Below, one piece after another: positions 1 through 10,805 of a DNA stretch of 64,000 nucleotides. The stretch covers positions 31,682,352 through 31,746,351 of the forward strand of contig CM066728.1 of the NCBI GenBank assembly GCA_033961575.1. Reading direction: 5' to 3'. The number at the start of each line of letters is the position of its first letter. Positions within the stretch are counted from its first letter, which is position 1. This stretch comes from Aselliscus stoliczkanus. Its lineage: Eukaryota > Chordata > Mammalia > Chiroptera > Hipposideridae. The notes below the pieces were generated by a model. The model saw only the letters and a list, made by a program, of their open reading frames with translations. It did not search any database and had not been told where the DNA came from. The position numbers and the translations under genes are program-made.

Positions 1-26
1 GCAGCAGAAATGAGCTGAGCATAGAC

Positions 27-364
27 TGTGTCTTAGGCAGCTCAGGCTGCTATAACAAAACACTGCACTCTGGGTAGCTTAAACAACAGACATTTATTTC
101 TCACAGTTCTGAGGCTGGAAAGTCCAAGATCAAGGTGCCAGTGGATTTGTTTCCTGGTGAGTGCTCTCTTCTTGTTTGTAGACAGCTGCCTTCTCATGTG
201 TCCTCATATGGAGGAGACAATGAGAGCTCTGGTCTCTTCATCTTCTTGTAAGGGCACTAATCCCATCATGGGGGCCCACTCCCAAAGTCCCCATCTCCAA
301 ATACCATCACATTGGGGCTTGGGCCATCAATCTGTGAATTTGAGGACACATTCGGTCTGTAACA
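27..364 (-). repeat. MLT1-like MaLR solo LTR, antisense
   Basis: Read on the minus strand this follows the MLT1-type LTR pattern: an opening close to TGTTACAGAC, a block on deletion of a CCAATGTGATGG-like motif, a stretch ending AATAAATGTCTGTTG (polyadenylation signal region) and a terminal CTGAGCTGCCTAAGACA-like end. MaLR LTRs belong to ancient ERVL-related retrotransposons shared by mammals. No internal retroviral sequence flanks it, so it is a solo LTR. The exact subfamily is not assigned. Confidence 0.8.
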
Positions 365-1151
365 ACTAGAGTCACCGCTGCCTTGGTTGTCAGGTCACTC
401 TCCTCCCTCCCAACATCACCAGTGTCCCCGAGGGAGTCCTGGTTAGACATTTCCTGACCATCTCCTTTTTCCATCCCCAATATTTCTTCTGTTTGTTGGC
501 ACTTCTGTTTCTCTGTCATCAGCTGGCAAAGCCTCGGGAAGTGTTGTTGGTCAAAGACTTCAGAGCAGGAGTCGACTTGGCATTGAATGCTCTAGCGGCA
601 CATTCATCTCTCCCAGAGGGTCTCTGATGGGCATGGCTCCAAAAGCAGCAGCCTGAGGGCAGACTTAAGGATAGTCCATTCTGCATTTTATTTCAGGCAC
701 TACCATTATATATAGTGTCTAGGACAAGTCGCTTGTTCCCTCTAATCCTCACTTTAAAAGCGGGAGGATCTGAGTGGATGACCCCTAAAGTCTCCAGTTC
801 TGAGATCAGGACACATACCAGCTTTGCCATTCCTCCCTTTACTGTAACTTGAAGTCTGTATAACCATATTCAATGCTTCAGCTACACTTAACCTCACATT
901 ACAAAGTATCTTATTTGCATACTTATGGATACACTTATTTTTAGTTCTTCAAAAATCACAATAAATCAAAAAGGTTATGCTGGTTTTATGAGTTCTTCAC
1001 TGCTACTAGCACTCCAGGGAACTCATTTATTTCTTCTTTCTTTCAACCATGGCTTAGTGAGCACCTCTGCCAGGCATAAAGAAAAATATGAGACATGGCA
1101 GGCCCTCAAAGGAAGCTGAACCTCATTGGCAAGAGATAGTTGATTACCAGG
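365..1151. other. Unique intergenic or intronic sequence with a weak MIR remnant
   Basis: No gene is visible. Around 661-800 there is a MIR-like stretch (GGACAAGTCGCTTGTTCCCTC resembles the MIR block around GGCAAGTTACTTAACCTC), but it is too diverged to be certain. The rest has no recognisable repeat or coding signal. Confidence 0.5.
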
Positions 1152-1362
1152 AAAAAACAGCAGAGAGGCAGCCAGTTAGCTCAGTTGGTTAGAGTGCAGT
1201 GCTCATAACACCAAGGTTGCCCGTTCAATCCCCACGCCCTTCACAACTAGATTGAAACAACTACTTGACTTGGAGATGATGGGTCCTGAAAAAACACACT
1301 GTTCCCCCTCCCAAAAAATAAAAATAACAAAAAATGTTTAAAAGTTTAAAAAACAGCAGAGA
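1152..1362 (+). mobile_element. Family A SINE (tRNA-Ile derived) with perfect TSD
   Basis: A perfect 15-nt target-site duplication AAAAAACAGCAGAGA lies at 1152-1166 and 1348-1362, so the inserted unit is 1167-1347. The head matches a tRNA-Ile gene: A box TAGCTCAGTTGG at 1177-1188, the anticodon-arm region GTGCTCATAACACCAAGG, and a B box around GTTCAATCC at 1223-1231. These are internal RNA polymerase III promoter elements. The body contains ACAACTAGATTGAAACAAC and CACTGTTCCCC and ends in an A-rich tail. The copy was mobilised by L1-type machinery, as the TSD and A tail imply. It is probably specific to the host lineage. Confidence 0.93.
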
Positions 1363-1879
1363 ATACTAGTAGCTTCTATGAGGGCTAACCATTATGTCAA
1401 AGCTAAAATACTTTCTAAAGTTCAGAGAAATAGGGAAAAACATCAGTGATGATGTTGGTCAAGTTCCTAAATGTAGCTGAGAAAGCAGAGTCCCTACCAA
1501 AGCAGCTGCATTAACAATGTCACCAAGATGTATAGTGAAAATGAGCATAAAGGGATTGGGGTCGGGAAGGGAGGATTGACGGTTGGTTGGCTCCTATCCT
1601 CTGTTTAGCCCTGGTTCTTATTTTCTTGCTAAAAGTAGGGAGGCGTGTGGCAGACAAGGTAAGGGTGTCAGGCATCTGTCATTCATTATGCTGTAACAAG
1701 GATAATTCACTGGAGTCCGGGGCCAGCTGGCCAGCTGTGTAAGGTCTTTCTGGTCATTTCTCTAACACCTGTCACCATCACCATGACCACACAACTCAAT
1801 AACAGAAACCTGTGTTTTGCATGATTGCATGTTTCCCCATTATAGTAGTCAGAGCGTTCAAAAAAAGATCCCAAAATTG
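1363..1879. other. Unique sequence, nothing recognised
   Basis: I see no gene, RNA or clear repeat here. A short CAGCTGGCCAGCTG palindrome-like stretch near 1724-1737 is probably chance. Confidence 0.4.
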
Positions 1880-2375
1880 ATATATCTATAGTTATATCTA
1901 TCTATATTTATCTATATCTATATCTATGATATATTTTGTTTTGATAGATAGATATGGAGATTGATTTATTATAAGGAATTAAAGAATCATAGAGGCTGAG
2001 AAGTCCCATGATCTGCCATCTGTAAGGTAGAGACCAAGGAAAGCTGGTGGCATAATTCACTCTGAGTTGGAAGGCCCAAGAAACAGGGGAGCCTACTTCA
2101 AGGGCAGGAGAAGATGAAACAAGATATCCTATCTCAAGCAAAATGGCAGAAAATTGTAACAAATTTCTCTTTCCTCCACCTTGTGTTCTATTTGGTCCCT
2201 CAAAGGATGGGATGATGGCCACCCACACTGGAGTGGGCAATCTTCTTTACTGAGTCCATTGACTTACATGCAAATTGCACCCAGAATCACCCTCATACAT
2301 ACACCCAGAAATATTGTTTAATCTGCTACCTGGGCATCCTATGGCACAGGCAAGTTGACATAAAATTAACCATAA
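1880..2375 (-). repeat. Ancient retroelement 3' region with TATC microsatellite
   Basis: A TATC/GATA-type simple repeat (about 1880-1955) is followed by a sequence that, read on the minus strand, starts with GGTTAATTTTATGTCAACTTG and ends with TCCTTATAATAAATCAATCTC next to the microsatellite. This matches a very common mammalian interspersed repeat whose 3' end carries an AATAAA and an AT-rich simple tail. I recognise the pattern but do not assign the family name with confidence. An L1M-type 3' end is likely. Confidence 0.65.
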
Positions 2376-2539
2376 CACCATCTATCACATGATGACATGG
2401 TTGTACCTTGTGTAAGTTTAAAAGGAGGAGTAAGGTGAGACAGGAGCCAGGGTAATTAAAGAAATGTCAAGTAAAAGCAAACATAGGACTCCCACAGGCA
2501 AACAAACAAACAAAAAAATGTGCTGGAAATCTAACCAAA

Positions 2540-3140
2540 TAGCAAGAAGGGTGACCTGTCAGGTTCTGCTTGCTTTCCAAATGTCTTCATGTCCATGTTT
2601 TCTCTCCATTCCCAGGCTGCCATCTTGGCTCACTTACAAGTCGGCTCCAAGCTGGCCTCCCCAAGACTATGCTCCCTGTCTTTCAATACTACTTTCAAAA
2701 CTTAAAGAGATTATCTTCTCCTAACTGATTCCATCATTTCACTGTCCCCTCAGAAACAGGCTATATCAAATAACTGGACCTCCCATTCAAAGCTTCCAGT
2801 CTAACAGGTCTGGCTCCCACATGGCGCCATGCTCATTCCTGCCCCTCTGCCCTAGTCCTCTTGTTGAATACTTGATGCCTCCCCATCACTAGCTTTAAGT
2901 TCTCAGTCCTTCAACATCAGTCGAGCTCCACTCTCTTTTGCAAGTTGGCTGTGACCACCCTGGCCCTCCCCAGTTGACAGGCCCTTCACTGAATATCTAG
3001 AGTGCTGTGTCAAATAATTGTCCAAGCAATGATGTATTTTGGTATCTTTTAATCTTATCTCTTGAGTTAGACTGTCAACACTTGGCACTGTACCTGTCAT
3101 ATGGGCTCTATAGGTTTCTAATAAATAAAAGAATGAATGA
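2540..3140 (+). repeat. L2 (CR1-clade LINE) 3' end, heavily decayed
   Basis: The stretch is pyrimidine-rich with the typical L2 3' order: a TTTTGCAAGTTGGCTGTGACC-like block, a GAGTTAGACTGTCAACACTTGGC block, then GGCACTGTACCTGTCATATGG and a final AATAAATAAAAGAATGAATGA. L2 ends with a short (TGAA)n-like tail rather than poly(A), which is what is seen. No intact reading frame remains. Confidence 0.65.
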
Positions 3141-3739
3141 TTATACTGGCTATATCATCTATATTCTTTATCTCTCATATAAAAAGTCACCCAAGCCAGT
3201 ACCAAAGCTTTATCCAAAAGATTTATGAAATGGTTTCCAGTTGTAGTACCCAGAGGAGTCCTGAGAGAGAATAATGTAGGCAAACTCATGCCTTCATGGA
3301 GCAGTGCACATGAATAAGACGGACAGTATCATGAGTGTAACTAGTCTACTAAAAAATTTTGGATACGTACAAGATGATAAGACAGTTGCCATGTACAGAC
3401 TAATGGCTCCTGTAGGAATGTAGATTTTAGGGCAGTGAGATGGCAGGCAGAGAGCAAGAAATGCCATTGGATTAATAATGAAGAAAAACATGGAGAAAAT
3501 TGTCTACATCCCAGTGTGGATGAGAGAAAGGGGAATGGCAAGCAACAGAAAAAATGGGCACAAACTGCATATCCAACTGTGGGTGCATTTAGGTCTGTCC
3601 CCCAAATATGAGCATGTGCCTATCAGATCAGAGAAGGAAGGTGGGGGTTGTTTGTGAATTTGTTGATTCTAAGTCCAAGTATCTGAGTATACAGTATCTA
3701 TTGATTGATACCAGGTGTTCTGTGTGGGTTCTGTGGGTG
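3141..3739. other. Unassigned sequence
   Basis: No gene is visible. The stretch 3240-3600 is purine-rich and may be a continuation of antisense L2, but the match is too weak to claim. Confidence 0.35.
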
Positions 3740-3945
3740 ATTCATTCATTCATACGCTATTTTATTAGATACTTAATATTTGTTAGATTCCCTGCCAGTT
3801 GATTGTAAAGCACACAAGACATGGGGCTGGTCCTTCAGGTGAAACTAAGATTGATGAAAAGGAAGAAAAATGAAAATGCAAGAAAAGTAGGCATGGTCTC
3901 TTTGGGTGGGACAAGGAGTAACATTTTAAGTGTCCAGAGAAAAAA
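3740..3945 (-). repeat. Antisense L2 fragment
   Basis: It begins with ATTCATTCATACGC and a TTTATTAGATACTTAATATTTG block, the reverse of the L2 tail and 3' end, and then runs into a purine-rich stretch as antisense L2 does. It is strongly diverged. Confidence 0.5.
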
Positions 3946-4089
3946 GGGCCAATTCTGGAGGCAGCTAGTGTTGCAGAAAATGCTCTAAACTAAGGGTTGA
4001 TCAAGCCAGCTTTTAAGAATATTAATTTTTTTATGAGTTTAAGGTGTATGTTTTTTTATTTTACATTTTACTGTATCAGATATCAGGAC

Positions 4090-4320
4090 ATCACAACAAC
4101 AAACACTTATATAGCACTGACTGTGTGCCAGGATACATTCTAAATGCTCTACAATTATTAATTTAGTTAATCTTCACAACAACCATAGGAGGTAGATACT
4201 ATCATCAGCTCCATCTTACAGATAAGGAAACTGAGGCAGAGAGTAGTAAAGGCACTTGCCGAGGGCCAAAGAATTTGTCAGTGAGGGAGCCAGCATTCAC
4301 ACGAGGAAACAGGGTTCTGG
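4090..4320 (-). repeat. MIR SINE, antisense
   Basis: The classic antisense MIR order is present: TATAGCACTGACTGTGTGCCAGG, TTAATCTTCACAACAACC, GGAGGTAGATACTATCATC, CAGATAAGGAAACTGAGGCA and GGCACTTGCCGAGGGCC. MIR is an ancient tRNA-derived SINE with a core domain and an L2-like 3' end. This copy is long for a MIR. Confidence 0.9.
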
Positions 4321-4494
4321 AACTCATGTTCATCGGCAGTAAATTTTAGGGAACAAACACTCATGTACATTGAGTAGTTCCTACCCCAAACAGTTATGAA
4401 ATCAAAGGTGCATCTTACAATCAAGGGATCCTTAAAAATCAAGAAACCCTGTATGGTATCTCTGTACCTGACAGAGTGCATTGAATTGGGGTTG

Positions 4495-4890
4495 GGAATT
4501 CAATACGATTTAACAAATATTTATTTAGCTGTGGAGGATTAAGACATGAATAAGATGCAGTCACCCTCCTTAGGGAGGTCAGTATGGAATGGGAAACACA
4601 GATAAGTAAACAGTTCATTACAGTGCACTGTGCAAAGCGCTTTGGTACTTCTTCTATTGTGTCAGCAAAGCTTGTGGGCTGCTAAAGACAAAGGGATTAA
4701 TTCTGCCTGCCAGGTTTAAAGAGGCTTCACAGAGGTGGTAACCACTGAGTGGAGTCTTGGCAGAAGATAGGTTGCACTCAGGAGTGGGGGAGGAGGAGGG
4801 CTGTGGATGAGAGAGAACTTTCCAGGGGCAGCTTATATAGAGAGATAATAAGGGAGATATGTGCACAAAAGAGACCAAGTAAGGTCAGCT
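4495..4890 (-). repeat. Antisense L2 fragment
   Basis: It opens with AACAAATATTTATTTAGC (the reverse of the L2 3' tail) and continues through GATAAGTAAACAG, a GCTTCACAGAGGTGGTAACC block and GAGTGGAGTCTTGGCAG, which follow the antisense L2 consensus order. No coding capacity remains. Confidence 0.75.
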
Positions 4891-5689
4891 AACATTAACT
4901 TTTTAGCTTCCCTGCCTCCCCACCAAAAAAACCCTAGAGTAAATTCTGAGAAGCTTAGCTAGACTCATTAAAAATGCCTTTCTCTAAGCAAGGATGGTTG
5001 AAATGCCTTAGCATCCCAACAGCATAGAAGCCTTGCTCTATTTGACTCAAAACCCAAACCCAAAGTGTATGTCTCACCACTCTGATGTGAGGACAAGCTA
5101 ATCCAGAGCTTGGTGCCAGGGTAAGAGGGGCCAGTTAGAGAGTGAGGGCACAGGACAGGGAGCCAGCCAATGTAGAAGGAGCCTGGGGCTCTCCTGAGGG
5201 AACAGGCCCGAGGCCTTAAACCACAGCCAAAGAAGTGGAGGAGAAAGAGTAAGAGAGAATCGGGCTGCTTGAGGGGAGAGGACTCAGTCCTCATTTCCAC
5301 TCCTGCCTGTGGGGTCCTTTGAAATTCTAATAATACATGTCCTGCTGCTGTTATTCATGTATTTTTTAAATGGAGTATAATGAAATCTTCAACCACTGGC
5401 AGTTCTTATAAGAGACTGATTCATAGCACCTACTCCTCCTTGGAGCAGAGGAAGCGTGGTGAGGGGGTGACTGTGAGGAGTAAACGGGTCTCTTTTTCCC
5501 CACATTGCACAGAGACATAAAATTCCACAGTGTATTCGGGAGACTAGTGTAATTCAGCATGGCAGGAGCACACAGTTCACAAGATGAAGAGTCACAGAAA
5601 TGAGGTCATATTCCTCAATCAGTCTCAGTCCTCCCATTTAAACATGAAGAAAATTATCTTGAAATCTTAGCAGGCAACATTTATTTCTG
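4891..5689. other. Unique sequence, nothing recognised
   Basis: No gene, RNA or confident repeat is visible. Open frames on the minus strand are short and lack codon periodicity or recognisable motifs. Confidence 0.4.
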
Positions 5690-5915
5690 ACACTCTAACA
5701 ATTTTTTGCTCAGAGCTGGGGTGACAGAGAATGCTTCAAGGAAGAATGGGATTTCAATTCTTAGCTCTGTGGCCTTAGGCAAGTTAGTGACCTCCTTAAC
5801 CCTCATTTTCTAGGTACGGACCTCAATAAAATGGCGGCGATGCCTACCTTGCAGGGTGGTTGGCACGAGTCAGTGAAAGAATGTGTATAAAGTGCCTCCC
5901 ATGAAGCCTGGCACA
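5690..5915 (+). repeat. MIR SINE, sense
   Basis: GGCCTTAGGCAAGTTAGTGACCTCC, a TCATTTTCTAGGTACGGACC block, GCCTACCTTGCAGGGTGGTTGGC and GCCTGGCACATGG occur in MIR order. The 5' tRNA-like part is truncated or decayed. Confidence 0.75.
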
Positions 5916-5959
5916 TGGAACTGTGAGGGTCTCCTGCATGAGGACAGTCCCTGCCCTAT

Positions 5960-6560
5960 AGGGCTGGACATAATGTCATTTGCAATAGGGGCAGTACAGG
6001 CCCCAGAATTTGCCACAGGTATTTTAAGCAAAATGGATTTGATACAGGGATTGAGGGGCTTACAAAAATCACAGGAAACGGTGAGAGATGAGCTTCTTGG
6101 AATGGCTCCTGGAACAACCCAGAGCCAGCCCCATTGGAGGAGCTGCTATGTCAGAGGCAGTCGAGTGTGAGGCTCCAGCTGCAGCGTGGACATGACAAGC
6201 TGTGCTCAGAGTCAGAGACCAGAACAAGAGGTGGCCACTGCCACCACTGCTTCTTGACAACCAGGAAACTAGAAAAGACTGGAAGCCAAGGCAGGAAACC
6301 CGCAATCTTGCTGGTGAATGAAGACAGTCAGAATCCCAAACAATCCCCAGTTTCACTTCTTCTAAATCTCCTTTGAGAGATTCTATCAGTGAAAACTAAT
6401 TTATAGCCAGAATCTTAGCTTCAAGAGAGCCTGGGAAATTAGTTTCTATGTAGGCAACTATATGTCAAGCCCAAACCCCATTATTATGAAAGAAGAGAAC
6501 AGGATATCAGAAACAACTAAATGCCTCTTCCTTTTAGTACAAAATGGGGGAAGAAGGCAT
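5960..6560. repeat. Ancient dispersed repeat, family not named
   Basis: Blocks such as TTTGATACAGGGATTGAGGG near 6037 and CAAGAGAGCCTGGGAAATTAG near 6423 recall a widespread mammalian LTR-type repeat, but I cannot name it. The open frames here (for example 5883-6170 plus strand and 6069-6356 minus strand) overlap each other on opposite strands and look like chance frames. Confidence 0.4.
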
Positions 6561-8199
6561 TTGAGGGCAGGCCCAAAAGAAAGAAAGAGGAGTCAGCAAG
6601 AACTGGGCACTGCAATGAAGCACCCCGTAAAGAAAGCTAGAAACTGCACATGTAACATTGTCTAACAGCTAAAATAGAGACCATGTCTGACTTTCAGTAT
6701 TTCCTCTCTTTAGAATAGTGAAAACTTATGATCCTTTCTTGAATGTTCTTCTTCCCTAGGAGTCCCTGAATGCTCTTTAACATCTCATTACCTTGTCATG
6801 GGTAAAGAGCGCATTCTTAACTGGGTCTGGGAAGAACCAGGGGTCCCTTCCTGAAAGGCCAGCTCTGCATGGAGCTGGTCCCCACAAAGTTGTACTATGT
6901 TATCTCCTATCAATTAATACATGAAGGAATTATTCATCATTACCTGCCACTAGGTTTTCTAAATTTTTCTTTTAAAATGCCATGTATTGTTATTATTACT
7001 ATTAATCAAGGTATGCTCTTTGATCCCAGACAGAATTTGCCTAGAGTTGAGTATTAAGTGGAAGGAAAGAAAGCAGACGACAGGTGCTAATTACATGTTT
7101 ACAAGGAAACTCGTATTTTATAACTCAAAGTGCTGACGCCATTTTTCTTTGTTCATGCTTGCGGTGCAGAGAAGGGCTGTAGTTCTTTACTGGTGAAAAT
7201 GGGGTGGCAAACGCAGGCAAAAAAGACAGCACTGTTTTCAGTGTGCAGTAATGTCCCTGGACAGAATCACGCATTTCTCATGTTTGCTTTCTCAAGGCCT
7301 TTATTGTTCTAGCTTCCTGTGAAAATCAAGCTAGCGATGGCAGACCCATGCGATCCCATTCGAATACTGACAGCAGTGTATTACAGTACCAGGCAGAAGA
7401 GTGAGGGCCAGACAATGGGTATAATAGAAAAGTGTTAAACCAAAATGAAACTGATACCAAGTGCAAGCCATCACCACTGCAGAGCCCAGGCTATCGCTAC
7501 AAAACGAAGACACAAGTATCATTGATGGAGTTTCACAAGAGAGCAAAACGGGAGAGGCTAAGGGCAAAAGAGAAGAGATGGAGAGGCTATCCTTGTGGGC
7601 TTGCCCATAGAATTCACCATAACTCTCTGAGTTACATCAAGTCTGTGTGGCCATGCATATAAGCTTAGCTTGGACGCTGAAGGAAGACTTCTGAACAAAG
7701 CTGTATGAGCAAAGAATGCTGAATCCATCCAACAGATAAATATGTCTGAAGTCTTTGATCTCTTTTTGTGCATGCCCTTGTGTGCATTATCAACCACAAC
7801 ATCTAATCATAATTCTTCCTTTGCCTGAGCAGGAGGGCCAAGAGGAGAATGCCTTTCAAAAACATAGAAGATGAACTTCAGGGTCAGTGTTTAGGGCTTA
7901 TGGCTAGATTCCCTCGGCCCTTTAATGAATCTAAGAGGTAGTAGGCAAGAGGTAGATCAAGCAGATAAACACACAGGGATAAGGGTAAGTGATTCTTCAG
8001 CTGGGTCCTGAACATGTACCAACAGGGGAACTGTGCTGGAATATTTCCAAATTATTATAGAGTGTGTTTCTAAAGAGGTAGATATATAGCCATAGACACA
8101 TATCCTCTGCCCACATCAAACCTTGCGTTAGAAAAGGCAGGCCAACACTTGCAGAGAGAGATTGATTTGAAATTCTTCATAGAGATAGTTATCCAAGAA
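6561..8199. other. Unique sequence, nothing recognised
   Basis: About 1.6 kb holds no clear repeat, exon or RNA gene. Frames at 7130-7312, 7331-7567 and 7558-7797 have no recognisable domain and overlap on opposite strands. Confidence 0.4.
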
Positions 8200-9215
8200 A
8201 AGAACAATTTACCTTCTACACAGACTCCTGCCTGGAACAAATGTCAAACCTTTTAAAGAGAGGGAACACGTTATCTGAGGCGTACAAACTTCGCACTAGT
8301 ATCAGGCTAGATGTTTTCAAGAGAGAAGATGGGTCTGTTAATATACACTTAACTGAAGTCAAGAAGTAGGAAACTATAAGATAATTCAGGTTAAACGGAA
8401 TACTTTGCCCTAATATCTCTAGGAATAAAATCAGGAAACTTTACTGAAGGACATAAAAAAAGACTTGAATAAATGGAGAGACGCACCACACTGCTAGATA
8501 GGAAGACTCAACTATTTTAGAAATGTCAATTCTTTCCAAATTATTCTATAAATACAGTGTGATCTCAAGTAGTATCCCAACAGCTCCTTTCATGGAACTG
8601 ACAAGATGATTCTCTGATTGTCTGTGGAACAGAAAATGTACAAAAAGAATAAACAATTTTTTTTAAATTAATTGATCAATTAAATGAGGTTATACTAACT
8701 GAAACTGCATGATTAGCACAGGAAAAGTCAATTAGAACAGACTAGAATAATGTACCATATATCTGCCATGAATGTATGTATGTATATGTATATGTTTTGT
8801 GTTATTATGTATGAGAATTTATTTCAAATTAGTGGGGAAAGGAGAATAAATGGTATAAATATAGTTTTTACCCATCAAGAAAATAAAAGGTGAATCCCTA
8901 CCTTATAACATGCCCCAAATAAATTCTAAATGAATAAAGAAGTAACTAAACAGTATCATAAAAGCATTAGAACTAGACACACAAAATCTAGACAGAAAAG
9001 AAAAACAGGCTGACAAACTATGCAAAACAAACTCTTAATTGTCAAAAAATACTACAAAACAAAATTAGAAGACAAGGAGTAGACCAGAACAAAATATGTG
9101 GAATATGTAACAGAAAAAGGAATAATACCCACAATATATAAAAAGGTCCCACAAATCCATTTTAAAAAAAGAAGCGTGATAGTCAAAAGGACAAAAGGTT
9201 TGAAAGACAAGCACA
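8200..9215 (+). repeat. L1M-like LINE fragment, sense (3' half)
   Basis: It is A-rich on the plus strand with the L1 3' block order: GGAAGACTCAACTATTTTAG, a CAATTCTTTCCAAATTATTC block (the L1 mutual-annealing region) and GTGGAACAGAAAATGTACAAAAAG. It ends with an ATAATACCCACAATATATAAAAAG block. Frames are broken by many stops. It is an old copy directly followed by an L2 3' end. Confidence 0.75.
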
Positions 9216-9219
9216 GACG

Positions 9220-10012
9220 AAGCCAGACATCTCCCTGGACTCTCCTCTTACCCTCACATACAGTTCATCACCAAGTTCTTTTCTCTCCAATCCCACCACT
9301 CATGCTACCACCAGTTCTCCCACTTCTACCACAACAGCCTCCCACTTAAACTCCTTGCATCTAATTTGCCCCTTTTACCCAGGCCTCCCCACTGAAGTCA
9401 GGCTGAGCTAGATGAAGCAGGTCACCTCTACGGCTCAATCACTGCTTCTGTTATTCTTAAGGCTGAGAACCAACCCCCAGTCCTTCAAGGTCTACAAGAC
9501 CCCACAGAGTTCGGCTCCCTACCCTCCACACTGGGTTGTCTTCCACTGTGACAAATTTATTCTCTGGATTAGCCTTGTTTATTTCCTCAAATGCATATGC
9601 CCCCTCCTATCACAAAGCCTTCACACAAGCCACCTGGAAATCTCCACTACTCCATGATCCCTCCTTTCCCTTCTCCCCCATCTTTCTCTAGGTACCGTCC
9701 TATCCCCTCAACTCAATTGAAATCTCAACTCAATACCATCACTCCCTCAGGGAAACCATCCCTGATATCTTGGATGAAGCCTTTGTCCCCTAATATGAGG
9801 TCTTAATCTATTAATATGTACCTCTCCTTTACAGCACTTGCAATATTTATAATAAATATTATATTCAGTTATATGACTCTTTAATTAATCTCTCTCTTTT
9901 GCAGTAGGCTGTTACACTCGATGAGGGGAGGGACCATATTTTTCTCACCCTGGTATCCCATTGCCTGGAACATAATAGGTGCTCAATAAATAATGTTGAA
10001 TAAATGAGTTTT
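9220..10012 (+). repeat. L2 LINE 3' region, sense
   Basis: This is one of the clearer L2 copies. Pyrimidine-rich sequence is followed by ACAAAGCCTTCACACAAGCC (the block before the conserved TTCCC stretch), CAGGGAAACCATCCCTGATATC, TTTACAGCACTTGCAATATTTAT, and the terminal series GTAGGCTGTTACACTCGATG, GAGGGGAGGGACCATATTTTTC, GCCTGGAACATAATAGGTGC and TCAATAAATAATGTTGAATAAATGAG. The start is blurred by decay. Confidence 0.88.
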
Positions 10013-10627
10013 TATTTAAAATATATTTACATATATTCATGTCTTTTATTTATGTTTAGTGTCATATAAATAGTGCTGGGAGGATAGACACTAAATATTA
10101 GTGGAGGCTTTTCACTGGGGATTTTTACTCTTCTTGAGTTTTTAACAGTGAGCATCCATTGCATTTAGAGGCTTAAAAAAACAAAGTTTTCACCATTTGG
10201 GAAAAAAATACTCAAAGGTAAAAATTACAACTCTATGACCGTATAGCACCTGGGGAATTTTAAAATATATCAGCATTAGGATGATGATGATCTCTATGTT
10301 TCTATTTTTTATTTAATGTGAGCTGGTCAGGGCCCCTGAGCAGGCCACTTGCTTACCTACACCTGCACCATTTTCTGGCCACCTCACAACTTAATTTCTA
10401 AGTCACTTCAGTTTTTCACCTTCGTTTGTTGTTATTGTTTTACTTATTATTATTAGTCTTTTTTAATTCACTGAAGTACATTTTGATTGCTTCCTGCAAA
10501 TACCACCCACTTACTTACCTGGCAAAAGAGACTGTCCTCATCGTGTTTGAAAAAGCCGCCTAATTAGTAATAATGTTAACAAGAAACTAAAAGAAAGACA
10601 GTGGAAGAGGCAATGGAAACAAAAACA
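10013..10627. other. Unique AT-rich sequence
   Basis: No gene or confident repeat is visible. A T-rich segment near 10436-10470 is probably low-complexity. Confidence 0.4.
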
Positions 10628-10803
10628 CAGGCATACCTCAGAGATATTGTGGGTTCCGTTCCAGGCCCCCACGATGAAGTGAGGATCACACTAAAGCGAG
10701 TTGTAATCTTTCTGTTGGTGGAGGGTCTTGTCTCCAATTTGTAAAAAAACACCACATCTATGAAACACAATGAAGTGAAGCGCCATAAAATGAGCTATGC
10801 CTG
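10628..10803. mobile_element. Tigger1-derived miniature DNA transposon
   Basis: The ends are inverted copies: CAGGCATACCTCAGAGATATTG at the left and GAGCTATGCCTG at the right, the terminal inverted repeat of Tigger (pogo/Tc1-mariner). The interior joins a left end to a right part (GAGGGTCTTGTCTCCAATTTG) by a large internal deletion, leaving 176 nt with no transposase. The target TA survives on the right (10804-10805) but reads CA on the left. It is non-autonomous and long dead. Confidence 0.88.
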
Positions 10804-10805
10804 TA

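Noticed and set aside
27..364. An intact endogenous retrovirus linked to the MLT1-like LTRs at 27, 50165 and 60251
   Set aside because: The copies are far apart, in differing orientations, and have no gag, pol or env sequence between or beside them.
1167..1260. A possible genuine tRNA-Ile gene
   Set aside because: The head lacks intact acceptor-stem pairing and CCA-proximal structure, continues into a SINE body with A tail and is flanked by a TSD.
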